DNA of 13,840 bases, taken from NCBI GenBank assembly GCA_020723225.1, contig DYJG01000015.1, forward strand, positions 1-13,840, read 5' to 3'. Of this stretch, positions 7,632 to 13,840 are shown piece after piece; position 1 is the first letter of the stretch, and the number at the start of each line of letters is the position of its first letter. The stretch comes from Desulfobacca acetoxidans (lineage in GTDB: Bacteria > Desulfobacterota > Desulfobaccia > Desulfobaccales > 0-14-0-80-60-11). A model generated the notes under the pieces. It worked only from the letters and a program-made list of their open reading frames with translations, did no database searches and was not told where the DNA came from. A program made the translations under genes and the position numbers.

Positions 7632-8249
7632 ATGAGAGTGACGCCATTTTTTCACAGCTTGCCGGTCATCCTGGTGATTGTGGTTATCTTTTGCGGCGGC
7701 TGCAGCAGGAGTCAAACGCCGCGATTTTATAATTTGAGTGCGATACAACAAGACCAGGTGGTGGCAAAGCGTCAAAGCCCTGCTCAAAACGCGGTTGTTG
7801 GCATCGGCCCCGTCAAGCTGGCCGATTACCTCGACCAGTCAAGACTCGTCACCCGCACGGGCGACAATCAGTTGGTACAAGCCGAGTACGATCGCTGGGT
7901 CGGCTCTTTCAAAGACGACTTCATTAATGTTTTGGCCGACAATATCGGTTTTCTCTTGCCCACCGAACGGATTTATCTTTACCCCTGGCGCGGAACCGTT
8001 CCCATCGATTATCAGGTGACCGTGGACGTTGTTCGATGCGATGGCCGGTTGGGCGACGCCGTCTGGCTGGAAGCGCGTTGGAGCGTTTTCGGGGGTCAGG
8101 AAAAAAAGCTGCTCAAAACGAAACGCTCCAGCATGCGCGAGCCGGTGAGTGGTGCGGATTATGCCGCCTTGGTGGCAGCGCAAAGCCGCACCCTGGCCAA
8201 ACTCAGCCAGGAGATTGCTGAGGCGATTCAAGGAACTGGAAAAAATTGA
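7632..8249 (+). CDS. PqiC-like ABC transport auxiliary lipoprotein (DUF330 type)
   Basis: A 205-residue lipoprotein, probably anchored in the outer membrane, that would act as partner of the MCE protein. The N-terminus is a signal peptide (hydrophobic residues ~6-20) ending in FCGGC, giving a likely lipidated Cys24; Cys at the -3 position is an unusual lipobox. The mature part begins with the family motif RFYNLS, followed by VVGIGPVKLADYLDQ and RLVTRTGDNQL, then YDRWVGSFKDDFINVLADN, a pattern typical of the PqiC/DUF330 family. ATG 7632 follows the mlaD stop by 1 base, with GGAGGG 7-8 bases upstream inside the mlaD end. No MlaC-like soluble carrier gene is present, so the lipoprotein probably takes the place of the MlaA/MlaC route. 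Confidence 0.88.
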   Translation: MRVTPFFHSLPVILVIVVIFCGGCSRSQTPRFYNLSAIQQDQVVAKRQSPAQNAVVGIGPVKLADYLDQSRLVTRTGDNQLVQAEYDRWVGSFKDDFINVLADNIGFLLPTERIYLYPWRGTVPIDYQVTVDVVRCDGRLGDAVWLEARWSVFGGQEKKLLKTKRSSMREPVSGADYAALVAAQSRTLAKLSQEIAEAIQGTGKN

Positions 8250-8296
8250 ACGGGGCAGCGCCCCCGGCATGGCCTACATTCGCAGGTCCCTACTCA

Positions 8297-8625
8297 AACC
8301 AGTATACCCTGACTTATCTTTTGGAGGCCATCGCCGCCATCTCCCTGGTTGTGGGCGGCGTCGGGGTAATGAACAACATGCTGGTGTCGCCGAACGCACT
8401 CGGGAAATCGGCATCCGCATGGCCGTTGGGCCCAGGCCTTTGACGTGCTGCTGCAATTCATCATGAGGGGATGGTGGTCTGCCCGATCAGCGGCCTGATC
8501 GGGGTTGGAATGGAAATCGCCGGAGGCTAGGTCTGGCGGTCTCCCGGATGATGGGGGGCTGGCCCTGTTCACTATAGGGCCCATCCTCCTTCCCTTTGTC
8601 TGCGCCTTTATCACAGGTATTGACG
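8297..8625 (+). pseudogene. Decayed C-terminal fragment of a MacB/FtsX-type ABC permease
   Basis: Pieces of one MacB-like C-terminus appear in the correct order but in changing frames. About 8300-8381: YTLTYLLEAIAAISLVVGG then VGVMNNMLVS. About 8381-8430: AERTREIGIRMAVG. About 8430-8470: AQAFDVLLQFIM. About 8471-8529: MVVCPISGLIGVG. About 8527-8564: LGLAVSRMMGGWP. About 8565-8622: LFTIGPILLPFVCAF. In intact MacB these follow one another as the third transmembrane helix, the conserved TERTREIGIRMA loop and the final helices. At least five frame changes and no start codon mean the gene is dead. It begins about 50 bases after the lipoprotein stop. The rest of the gene (periplasmic domain, N-terminal helix, ATPase) is absent from the window. 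Sequencing error could account for a single shift but not for all of them. Confidence 0.75.
8482..8503 (+). repeat. Perfect 9-bp hairpin inside the MacB remnant
   Basis: The arms CCCGATCAG and CTGATCGGG are separated by the 4-base loop CGGC. No T-run follows, so it is not a standard terminator. It lies about 235 bases after the end of the MCE operon and could stabilise or end that transcript, or be a by-product of the coding sequence that once encoded PISGLIG. Confidence 0.5.
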
Positions 8626-8963
8626 CAAGAGTTTTTTCCCCTTTTAACTTTAACGGTAAGCTGGGGCGTATCTGGTGCATAAGGTCGGAGTCCTGGGCCA
8701 CTTGCGGGTGTGCAACCAAGTCAGCCAATCCCGATATTACAGATCCAGGAGGCTTTCCCGAGACAATCCCCTGGATCTCCTGTGCTGAAAAGATAGTGGG
8801 GGCATCCCCTAAGGGTCGCGCCGTGCCCCGGCGACGCCTGGACGGAATTAGGTTGCCCGCGTATTAGGTCCAGGCCCGGCAACCTTCCATTCCCCGAAGA
8901 GAACATTCCGCCTGACGGCTCAGGTGCACCGTTGGAGGCGAGGCCTGGTAATTCTCTGGTAAT
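8626..8963. other. Gene-free stretch between the MacB remnant and the AbrB-like gene
   Basis: An open frame on the + strand runs through part of this stretch to 8867, but it lacks a ribosome binding site and any recognised motif, and it overlaps the MacB remnant. I therefore treat it as non-coding. The right half (about 8798-8885) is rich in short GC stems and includes the interleaved pairs described separately. This is also the 3' side of the minus-strand AbrB-like gene. No T-tailed terminator for either strand was convincing. Confidence 0.5.
8798..8885. ncRNA. Candidate structured RNA with interleaved stems (pseudoknot-like)
   Basis: Two 8-bp complementary pairs are interleaved: GCCTGGAC (8836-8843) with GTCCAGGC (8868-8875), and AGGTTGCC (8850-8857) with GGCAACCT (8878-8885). 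They could form an H-type pseudoknot or two mutually exclusive hairpins. Upstream are two further small stems: GGGG-CAT-CCCC (8799-8809) and GTCGC/GCGAC (8815-8819 with 8831-8835). It matches no riboswitch or RNA family that I recognise. It lies between the 3' ends of convergent units, so it could also be a transcript-end structure. Strand and function are unknown. Confidence 0.3.
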
Positions 8964-9170
8964 TCATTGTAAGCTGTCTTTGCAGAGCTGCTCATCCTGC
9001 ATGGGCATGACCCGCAGAATCGTTCCTGAAATAAGGGACATAAAGTCGCCTGGTCTGATATTATGGCGCTCTACGAAACACTTGGGCAGACAGACATAAA
9101 GCGAATCATGTTGCCTGATCACTTTGCGATGCAATACCCGATCACTTTTTCCAATATTTTTTCCTATCAT
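8964..9170 (-). CDS. AbrB/MazE/SpoVT-like DNA-binding protein
   Basis: A 68-residue protein with the swapped-hairpin AbrB-like pattern: VLHRKVIRQHDSLYVCLPK, then FVERHNIRPGDFMSLI and ending ILRVMP. This alternation (polar turn, sLpk, hydrophobic, lxpGD, final strand) is typical of transition-state regulators and MazE-type antitoxins. The ATG at 9170 is chosen over an upstream TTG at 9212 because GGGGGAG lies about 8 bases before it on the minus strand. There is no toxin gene next to it, so a stand-alone regulator is more likely than an antitoxin. It lies 112 bases downstream of the ASKHA gene on the same strand and may have its own promoter in that AT-rich gap. The target is unknown. Confidence 0.72.
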   Translation of the reverse strand: MIGKNIGKSDRVLHRKVIRQHDSLYVCLPKCFVERHNIRPGDFMSLISGTILRVMPMQDEQLCKDSLQ

Positions 9171-9282
9171 TGTTTGGCTCCCCCATCTTGTAAATAACCC
9201 CTCAAATATCAAGAGTTATTGGCAAATCAAAAGGAAATTTATCCTTGTATGTTGATTGCTTATCCATCCTTTTGTTGGATAC

Positions 9283-11085
9283 CTATGATTGTAAAAGCAG
9301 AGATTCCGTGAAAATGGAAGAGAAGTCCTTTTGTGTTGTCAGTTCGAGATACTCAGCTTCTCTTGCAAGCCTGGCCGCACGGTCTCGCTGTGCCATTGAT
9401 AGAAGCGCCATTCGTGCTCCGGCGCCGGCCGCGTTGCCTACTTGCTTAAATCGGTGGCGGTCCACACGCGGGAACATGCCGATGTCGATGGCGCTCTGCA
9501 CATTAAGGTAAGTTCCAAATGCTCCTGCAATCATGATTTCATCGATATCGAGTTCCGAAACGCCTGCGTGCTGAAGCAAGATGGCGATTCCCGAACGGAT
9601 GGCGCTTTTGGCAAGCTGAATCTGGGATAGGTCGGCACGGCTGAAAGTTATCTCTATGCCGCTTTCCTCTGCACCTGACGCCACAATGAACTCGGGCCCC
9701 TGCTTGCCGGAGCGCAGGCGCGGATGGACGCTGGACATTTCCATGGTCCCTACTGGGTTGAGAATGCCGGCACGGCGCATTTGCGCCACCAGATCGAGGA
9801 TACCCGAACCGCATAGACCCGCAGGAGGACGGTTTTCTATCGTCCGGATCAGTACCTGGTCGCCGTTTATCAGCACTTCCTCGATGGCCCCGGGAGCCGC
9901 CCGCATACCGCAGCGAATGTGGGCGCCTTCGAACGCCGGGCCGGAGGCGGTGGAGCAGGCAAAGTGCCTGCCCTTGGCCGCGAGACTGATTTCCGTATTG
10001 GTGCCGATATCAATCCCCAGCACGATTCGATCAGGTTTAGGAAACCCTGCAGCCAGCAGCATCGCCACGTGATCGCCGCCGACGAAACCGGCGATATTGG
10101 GCAGAAGATGGACCGAAGCTCCGGGGGCCATCTTAAGGCCGAGGTCAGTGGAAGGTAAATCCAGCGCGGCGCTTTCTGCCGCTACAAAGGGAGCCTGCCC
10201 CAATTGTTTAACCGGTAGGCCGAGAAAGAGATGGTGCATGACCGTGTTGCCGGCGATTACCGCCTCAGCAATGTCGCCAACTTCTCGACCCGCTTGGGTG
10301 CACAGATCGCCAGCCAAACGGTTGATGGCTGCAACGATGGCATGACGCAACTGCGCCGCCCCTTCAGGGTGGCTGACCGTATGCCCGATGCGGGCTATTA
10401 CATCTTCGCCAAAGGCGATTTGCGGATTCATAGCTCCCATTGCCGCGAGGGTTGTGCCAGTGGTAAAATCCATCAGATAAGCGGCGAGCTTGGTGGTGCC
10501 GATATCCGCCGCCAACCCCAAGGGTACTGTGCGCGCGGGACGAAGGCCCAATACGGACCGGCCCTTCACAAACAGAGCCGCATGGTAGTCGTTGGCTCGC
10601 AAATCCATGGGCAGGCTACGTAGAACTTGGAGGCCGAAGAAGAGATCCGGGCGACCCAGTTGATCACGCACCCGCGCCGCGTCCGCACGCTGGTCGTCTA
10701 TCGTCGGCGCCGGCAGTGCGATCTCGAGGACATGCACCGCCGGATTCAAGTCAAACGGCGGATTCTGTCCTTCAAGTTGGATTCTTTGGGAGGTTACTAG
10801 TGACTCGGGGGGAATATGGACGCACACGTTGCCGGCAACCTCTGCCCGGCACGCGAGACGCCAGCCGTCCCGCAACTGGCCGGCGTCCAAGGCGTTTTCT
10901 TCTATCTTGTCGACAGCAGAGGTCTTGCCGGACATCACCCTGACCAAACAGCGGCCGCAACTCCCCGTCCCCCCGCAAATCGCGGTGAGCATGACACCGG
11001 CCCGCCGGGCCAAGTTCAAGATGGTCTCCCCTGAGGAGCAGGTGGCCCTGATACCGATCGGTTCAAAGTCGATTTCGAAGCTCAT
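9283..11085 (-). CDS. ASKHA/DUF4445 [2Fe-2S] protein (RACo/RamA-type corrinoid activator family)
   Basis: A complete 600-residue protein. Residues ~1-95 form a ferredoxin domain with the plant-type [2Fe-2S] ligands C37, C43, C46 (CGGTGSCGRC) and C79. A linker follows, then the RACo middle and ASKHA ATPase domains: ADIGTTK from residue 193, a second phosphate motif GIDIGTNTEISL, the glycine-rich CGSGILDLV, and GAFGTYLNVQSAIDIGMFP near the end. This architecture is that of reductive activators of corrinoid proteins, which use ATP to drive reduction of inactive Co(II) to Co(I) in B12-dependent methyltransferases. ATG 11085 (MSFEIDF) has AAGGCA 6-7 bases upstream and overlaps the previous ORF by 4 bases. 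No corrinoid protein or B12 methyltransferase gene is in the window, so its partner is unknown. Confidence 0.9.
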   Translation of the reverse strand: MSFEIDFEPIGIRATCSSGETILNLARRAGVMLTAICGGTGSCGRCLVRVMSGKTSAVDKIEENALDAGQLRDGWRLACRAEVAGNVCVHIPPESLVTSQRIQLEGQNPPFDLNPAVHVLEIALPAPTIDDQRADAARVRDQLGRPDLFFGLQVLRSLPMDLRANDYHAALFVKGRSVLGLRPARTVPLGLAADIGTTKLAAYLMDFTTGTTLAAMGAMNPQIAFGEDVIARIGHTVSHPEGAAQLRHAIVAAINRLAGDLCTQAGREVGDIAEAVIAGNTVMHHLFLGLPVKQLGQAPFVAAESAALDLPSTDLGLKMAPGASVHLLPNIAGFVGGDHVAMLLAAGFPKPDRIVLGIDIGTNTEISLAAKGRHFACSTASGPAFEGAHIRCGMRAAPGAIEEVLINGDQVLIRTIENRPPAGLCGSGILDLVAQMRRAGILNPVGTMEMSSVHPRLRSGKQGPEFIVASGAEESGIEITFSRADLSQIQLAKSAIRSGIAILLQHAGVSELDIDEIMIAGAFGTYLNVQSAIDIGMFPRVDRHRFKQVGNAAGAGARMALLSMAQRDRAARLAREAEYLELTTQKDFSSIFTESLLLQS

Positions 11086-11321
11086 TGGCTGCCTTGCAAC
11101 GAGTCGCGTTCACACACCACGACATCAAACGTATCGGCGGCAAACGGTATATTCCCTGATGCGCCGGCTAAGAAGTGAGTGAAGTTCTCCAGTGCTGCAG
11201 ACGCCGAACCCTTATGCGTTTTATGAGAAGATATCGGAGAAAGAGCTATCCCCACCACCCGGCATTTTCCCTGGAGAGCGATTAATCGAGCCATAGTTCC
11301 CATCAATGTCTGCGTTTGCAA
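11082..11321 (-). pseudogene. Truncated SAM-dependent methyltransferase-like ORF
   Basis: A 79-residue reading frame from a TTG at 11321 (in-frame ATGs at 11303 and 11294). It contains GTMARLIALQGKCRVVGIALSP, which fits the helix after motif I and the motif II strand of a class I methyltransferase. Later NIPFAADTFDVVVCE fits the post-II/motif IV pattern (lPF-D-tFDvvvce). The glycine-rich motif I strand before GT and everything after motif IV are missing: the frame ends eight residues later (CERDSLQGSQ). The TGA overlaps the ATG of the ASKHA gene by 4 bases (ATGA), a typical coupled junction. The best reading is a remnant of a methyltransferase once encoded with the ASKHA protein; a short functional leader ORF is possible. 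The VVCE-SL end recalls methyltransferases of the DVU_1556 type, a tentative comparison. Confidence 0.45.
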
Positions 11322-12008
11322 AGAGAAATACAGTATTAAATGTTCAACTGTAAATAAGGGCGCTGCGCATTTCAGCCTTCAAAATATCCGAAATCCCAAA
11401 AGGATAACGAACAAGTTCCCCGGGAAAAAGGCTGGGAGCCTCCAATTCGCAAAGGTTCAATCTCACTGAAAGTAAACACTGGCAAATTATTCCATAATGT
11501 AAAATTATTCCCGCCGTTAACATGGCGACTTTCGCCTTTTAGTGGAGCATACTCCAGGCACAATATACTGATATCCTTGATGAATAATATCAAAACCCAT
11601 TCTTTCAATATCTGACTAATACCCCTTTGCAGCTTCATGGAGTCCGAATTCCACCTCAATAAATCGGGCCATGAGAATCGCACCCAAAGAAAAGCCCCAA
11701 AGGCCCGAAGGCCAATCGTCCAGCCACTGCGGTAAGTGGCCAATTTCCCTAACTAACCCGGTCCCGCTCGGGGCCGGCCGGAGGTTGGATTTTAGGCTCT
11801 AAAGCCGGATACTCGGCATCCTGTTGGAGTTTTTTTGGTTTTCTGACAGCTTGAAAAAAGCAGCGCCAGGTCCGAAAATTTCCCCCGGAATATCAGAGAC
11901 AGAGAACCTTCGATTCTGCCTTTCGCTGATTGAACCGAGGGGCGAAATGTCCCTTAATGACTACTCGTTGCAATGATTTAAAATCTTGTTGACCGGGGGG
12001 ATCTCTAA
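11322..12008. other. Long divergent intergenic region, no gene recognised
   Basis: About 690 bases separate the minus-strand ASKHA unit from the plus-strand FadL unit. A minus-strand open frame of 123 codons (11743 to 11372) is present, but it is very rich in Trp, has no recognised motif and no good ribosome binding site, so I do not call it a gene. Small hairpins are seen: AGGCT-GGG-AGCCT at 11429-11441, with five A before it on the + strand (a weak terminator if read on the minus strand), and GCCACT/AGTGGC at 11723-11740. Promoters for both divergent units should lie here. Confidence 0.5.
11930..11958 (+). promoter_or_regulatory. Possible sigma-70 promoter for the FadL-like gene
   Basis: TTGAAC (11930-11935) and CTTAAT (11953-11958) are 17 bases apart, each matching the consensus at four of six positions. 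They are about 50 bases before the start codon of the FadL-like gene, which is a suitable distance. The match is modest, so this is only a candidate. Confidence 0.25.
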
Positions 12009-13196
12009 ATGTACCGAACTGTTAGGACAATTATTGTACTTACCTCTTTAACAGTAATCGCGTTAATGCCGATGAACGCATTTGGCGGTGGGATGAACAA
12101 TCAATCAATTGGAGTAAGAGGGGGGATGATAGGTGGGGGAGCAATGGTGGCGCTTGCCGACGACTCCTCCGCAGTCTGGTGGAATCCCGCCGGAATGGTC
12201 GGCCCGAAGAAGAATACTTCATGGGATATGGAGTTAGGCGGCTACTACATTAACATTAAGATGAATTACAATAATGGCCCCCTTGGACAAACTAGCACCA
12301 CCGATTATGTGATACCCTCGTTTTTCATTACCAAAAGATTTAATGATAATTGGGCGGTCGGATATGGCTCATGTACGCCTTTTGGCGGCGGAGGAAGTCA
12401 TTATCCGAATTTCTTGGGCAGCGACTACACGTTCAGATATGTCGCGGGATGGACGGATTTCATATTTGCTGCTGCCTACAAGATCAATGACCAGTGGCAG
12501 GTTGGCGCGGGATTAGACATTTATGTCGGACAGGCACACAATCAATTCGCCGATTTTCTCACCGGTAGAAAATTTGAGGCAAAATATTTTGGCTACTCGG
12601 GAATCGGCGGGCATGTCAGCCTCATGTACCGGCCCAGTGAACCGTGGTCCATAGGTTTTACCTTCAGAACCCCGGTCAGCACTAATACACCCGGATGGGT
12701 GAAAATTAACGGCGAATATTTCAGTTCCAACATGGAAATTACCTTTCCTGCCGAAGTCGATTTGTCCGTAGCTTACAACAAGGGCAGACTGAAAATTGGC
12801 GGCGGTGTTAGTGTTTATTGCTACTCACGTACCTTGGGTTTAAGCGGCCTTGATTCAATATCAGTTACTACGGACGGTATTCGAACCGACACCAGTACTG
12901 GTTACAGAACCAATTTTATGGTTTCTCTCGGCGGTGAATATCAAATCGGCAAGCGTACCTACCTAATATTTGGTCCCAGGTTTATATCAGGCGCCACGAA
13001 AAGGGGATCAATGAGTCCGCTTTCTTGCGACACCGATAAATTTGCCTTGGCCCTCGGCCTGCGGTTTCCCCTCAGTGAACAGTTCGAAATGCAAGTGGGC
13101 TACGAGCGTGGCTTTGGCTTCCAGAAGACGGTAGACAACCAAAAATTCGATAATCAGAATGACTTTGGCTTCCTTGGTATTCGCCGTCAGTGGTAG
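12009..13196 (+). CDS. OmpP1/FadL-family outer-membrane transport protein
   Basis: A 395-residue outer-membrane beta-barrel of the type that takes up long-chain fatty acids or other hydrophobic molecules. A signal peptide covers ~1-25 (hydrophobic IIVLTSLTVIALM, cleavage near NAFG-GG). Right after it is the family hallmark GGAMVALADDSSAVWWNPAGM, matching the FadL N-terminal hatch region (A-DxS-xxxNPAGm). The remainder alternates short amphipathic strands with Gly/Asn turns (WAVGYGSCTPFGGG, FRYVAGWTDFIFAAAYKIND, KLKIGGGV-like repeats). It ends GIRRQW, with a terminal aromatic residue as needed for BAM-dependent insertion. ATG 12009 has GGGGGGA 8 bases upstream. The gene is visibly AT-richer than sqr and the radical SAM gene. 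It precedes the dehydrogenase gene by 34 bases, so the two are probably one operon. The substrate is unknown. Confidence 0.9.
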   Translation: MYRTVRTIIVLTSLTVIALMPMNAFGGGMNNQSIGVRGGMIGGGAMVALADDSSAVWWNPAGMVGPKKNTSWDMELGGYYINIKMNYNNGPLGQTSTTDYVIPSFFITKRFNDNWAVGYGSCTPFGGGGSHYPNFLGSDYTFRYVAGWTDFIFAAAYKINDQWQVGAGLDIYVGQAHNQFADFLTGRKFEAKYFGYSGIGGHVSLMYRPSEPWSIGFTFRTPVSTNTPGWVKINGEYFSSNMEITFPAEVDLSVAYNKGRLKIGGGVSVYCYSRTLGLSGLDSISVTTDGIRTDTSTGYRTNFMVSLGGEYQIGKRTYLIFGPRFISGATKRGSMSPLSCDTDKFALALGLRFPLSEQFEMQVGYERGFGFQKTVDNQKFDNQNDFGFLGIRRQW

Positions 13197-13230
13197 GCGA
13201 AAGTAATGTCTAACTATATAGGAGAAAATT

Positions 13231-13840
13231 ATGGGTATATATGCAATCACCGGAGGGGCTACGGGTATCGGCGCGGCCCTTGGCGAACAACTGCGGGAAC
13301 GTGGAGACACGGTCATCGTGGCGGATATTAAACAAGCAACCGTCCAGGCGGACCTATCCACCCGGGAAGGCCGTACGGCAGCTATTGAAGGCATCAGGTC
13401 GGCCGCGCCCGAAGGTCTTGACGGCCTGGTACTCTGCGCAGGCTTGGGCCCACATGTATCGCCGTCTTCACTTATCGTTAAGGTCAATTATTTCGGGGTC
13501 ACCGACCTGGTCAACGGGCTCAAGGACCTGGTGGCGAAGAACAAGGGCAACGTCATAGTAATCTCCTCCAACTCCGCGCCCATGCCTATAAGCAATCCGG
13601 AACTTATGGAAGCCATGTTCGCCGGAGATGAAAACAAGGCCGGTGAGCTGGCGGATCAGGGCCCCGGAATAGTTAGCTATGTCAGCTCCAAAAAGGCCGT
13701 CACCCAATGGATGCGCAGGAATGCCCCGGAGTTTATGAAACAGGGCGTCAGGCTCAACGCCGTGGCGCCCGGGGCCACTCAAACCCCCCTGCTCGAAGGG
13801 GGATTGGCCGATCCGGACTATGCCGGGCCCATCAGAGAAT
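13231..13840 (+). CDS. Short-chain dehydrogenase/reductase (3' partial)
   Basis: The first 203 residues of an NAD(P)-dependent short-chain dehydrogenase; the 3' end lies beyond the window. Residues ~7-13 give the Rossmann motif TGGATGIG, with an acidic residue at the end of the second strand (VADI) suggesting preference for NAD(H). LVLCAG corresponds to the usual NNAG strand. The catalytic set is present: VNYFG with the conserved Asn, the serine strand VIVISSNS (S112/S113/S115) and Y150-x3-K154 in YVSSK. NAVAPGATQTPLL is the PG motif after the active site. The layout, with an insert before the Tyr, resembles 3-alpha-hydroxysteroid dehydrogenase/carbonyl reductase-type members. ATG 13231 has GGAG 6 bases upstream and follows the FadL-like gene by 34 bases. 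Oxidation or reduction of a hydrophobic alcohol or ketone brought in by the porin is a speculative link. Confidence 0.9.
   Translation, partial: MGIYAITGGATGIGAALGEQLRERGDTVIVADIKQATVQADLSTREGRTAAIEGIRSAAPEGLDGLVLCAGLGPHVSPSSLIVKVNYFGVTDLVNGLKDLVAKNKGNVIVISSNSAPMPISNPELMEAMFAGDENKAGELADQGPGIVSYVSSKKAVTQWMRRNAPEFMKQGVRLNAVAPGATQTPLLEGGLADPDYAGPIRE

Noticed and set aside
8505..8867. Plus-strand 120-codon open frame after the MCE operon
   Set aside because: Its start overlaps MacB remnant segments in other frames, it contains a MacB piece itself (TIGPILLPFVCAF), and the rest has no motif or ribosome binding site.
8964..9170. Toxin-antitoxin pair based on the AbrB/MazE-like protein
   Set aside because: No toxin-like ORF flanks it on either strand, so it is left as a possible regulator.
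11372..11743. Minus-strand 123-codon open frame upstream of the methyltransferase fragment
   Set aside because: It has unusually many Trp residues, no recognised motif, no good ribosome binding site, and lies in low-complexity intergenic DNA; probably chance.
11954..11972. Sigma-54 promoter before the FadL-like gene
   Set aside because: TTGCA is present near 11968, but no GG element lies at the required -24 spacing.

Overview
The window reads as chromosomal DNA of a Gram-negative anaerobe, most likely a sulfur- or sulfate-metabolising member of the Desulfobacterota (Desulfobacca/Syntrophobacter-like). This is an inference from gene content: a sulfide:quinone oxidoreductase with a DUF1641 partner, a B12-type radical SAM enzyme, a RACo-type ASKHA ferredoxin protein, and outer-membrane functions (FadL-like porin, MCE lipid transporter, PqiC-type lipoprotein). 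No phage, CRISPR array, integrase, rRNA or tRNA was recognised. The SQR and radical SAM genes are visibly GC-richer than the MscS gene and the FadL gene.

Left part (1-3108, + strand): the C-terminal end of a sulfide:quinone oxidoreductase is followed by a DUF1641 gene. A roughly 500 bp gene-free stretch comes next. It is bounded by two inverted arrays of a GTTCAAA-like heptamer and contains a large near-perfect hairpin and a rho-independent terminator. The right-hand array ends only 11 bases before the start codon of a B12-binding-type radical SAM (DUF4070-like) gene.

Centre (3336-8249, + strand): an MscS-type mechanosensitive channel precedes a compact operon for an MCE-type lipid transporter: STAS-MlaE permease, MlaF ATPase, MlaD-like MCE protein and PqiC-like lipoprotein. 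Together these would form an inner-membrane ABC transporter with a membrane-anchored MCE protein and a lipoprotein partner, moving lipids between the membranes. Immediately after the lipoprotein stop lies the wreck of a MacB-type ABC permease C-terminus, recognisable in three frames and in the correct order. It is followed by a structured non-coding stretch with two interleaved 8-bp complementary pairs.

Right part: on the minus strand, a truncated SAM-methyltransferase-like ORF overlaps by 4 bases the start of a complete ASKHA/DUF4445 [2Fe-2S] protein (a corrinoid reductive activator family). A small AbrB/MazE-like DNA-binding protein follows. After about 690 gene-free bases, a FadL/OmpP1-like outer-membrane protein and a short-chain dehydrogenase (cut by the window end) form a probable + strand operon.

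No clearly new multi-gene system was found. The most interesting items are the 426-bp inverted-repeat unit, the degraded MacB gene, the interleaved-stem RNA candidate and the methyltransferase fragment translationally coupled to the ASKHA protein.
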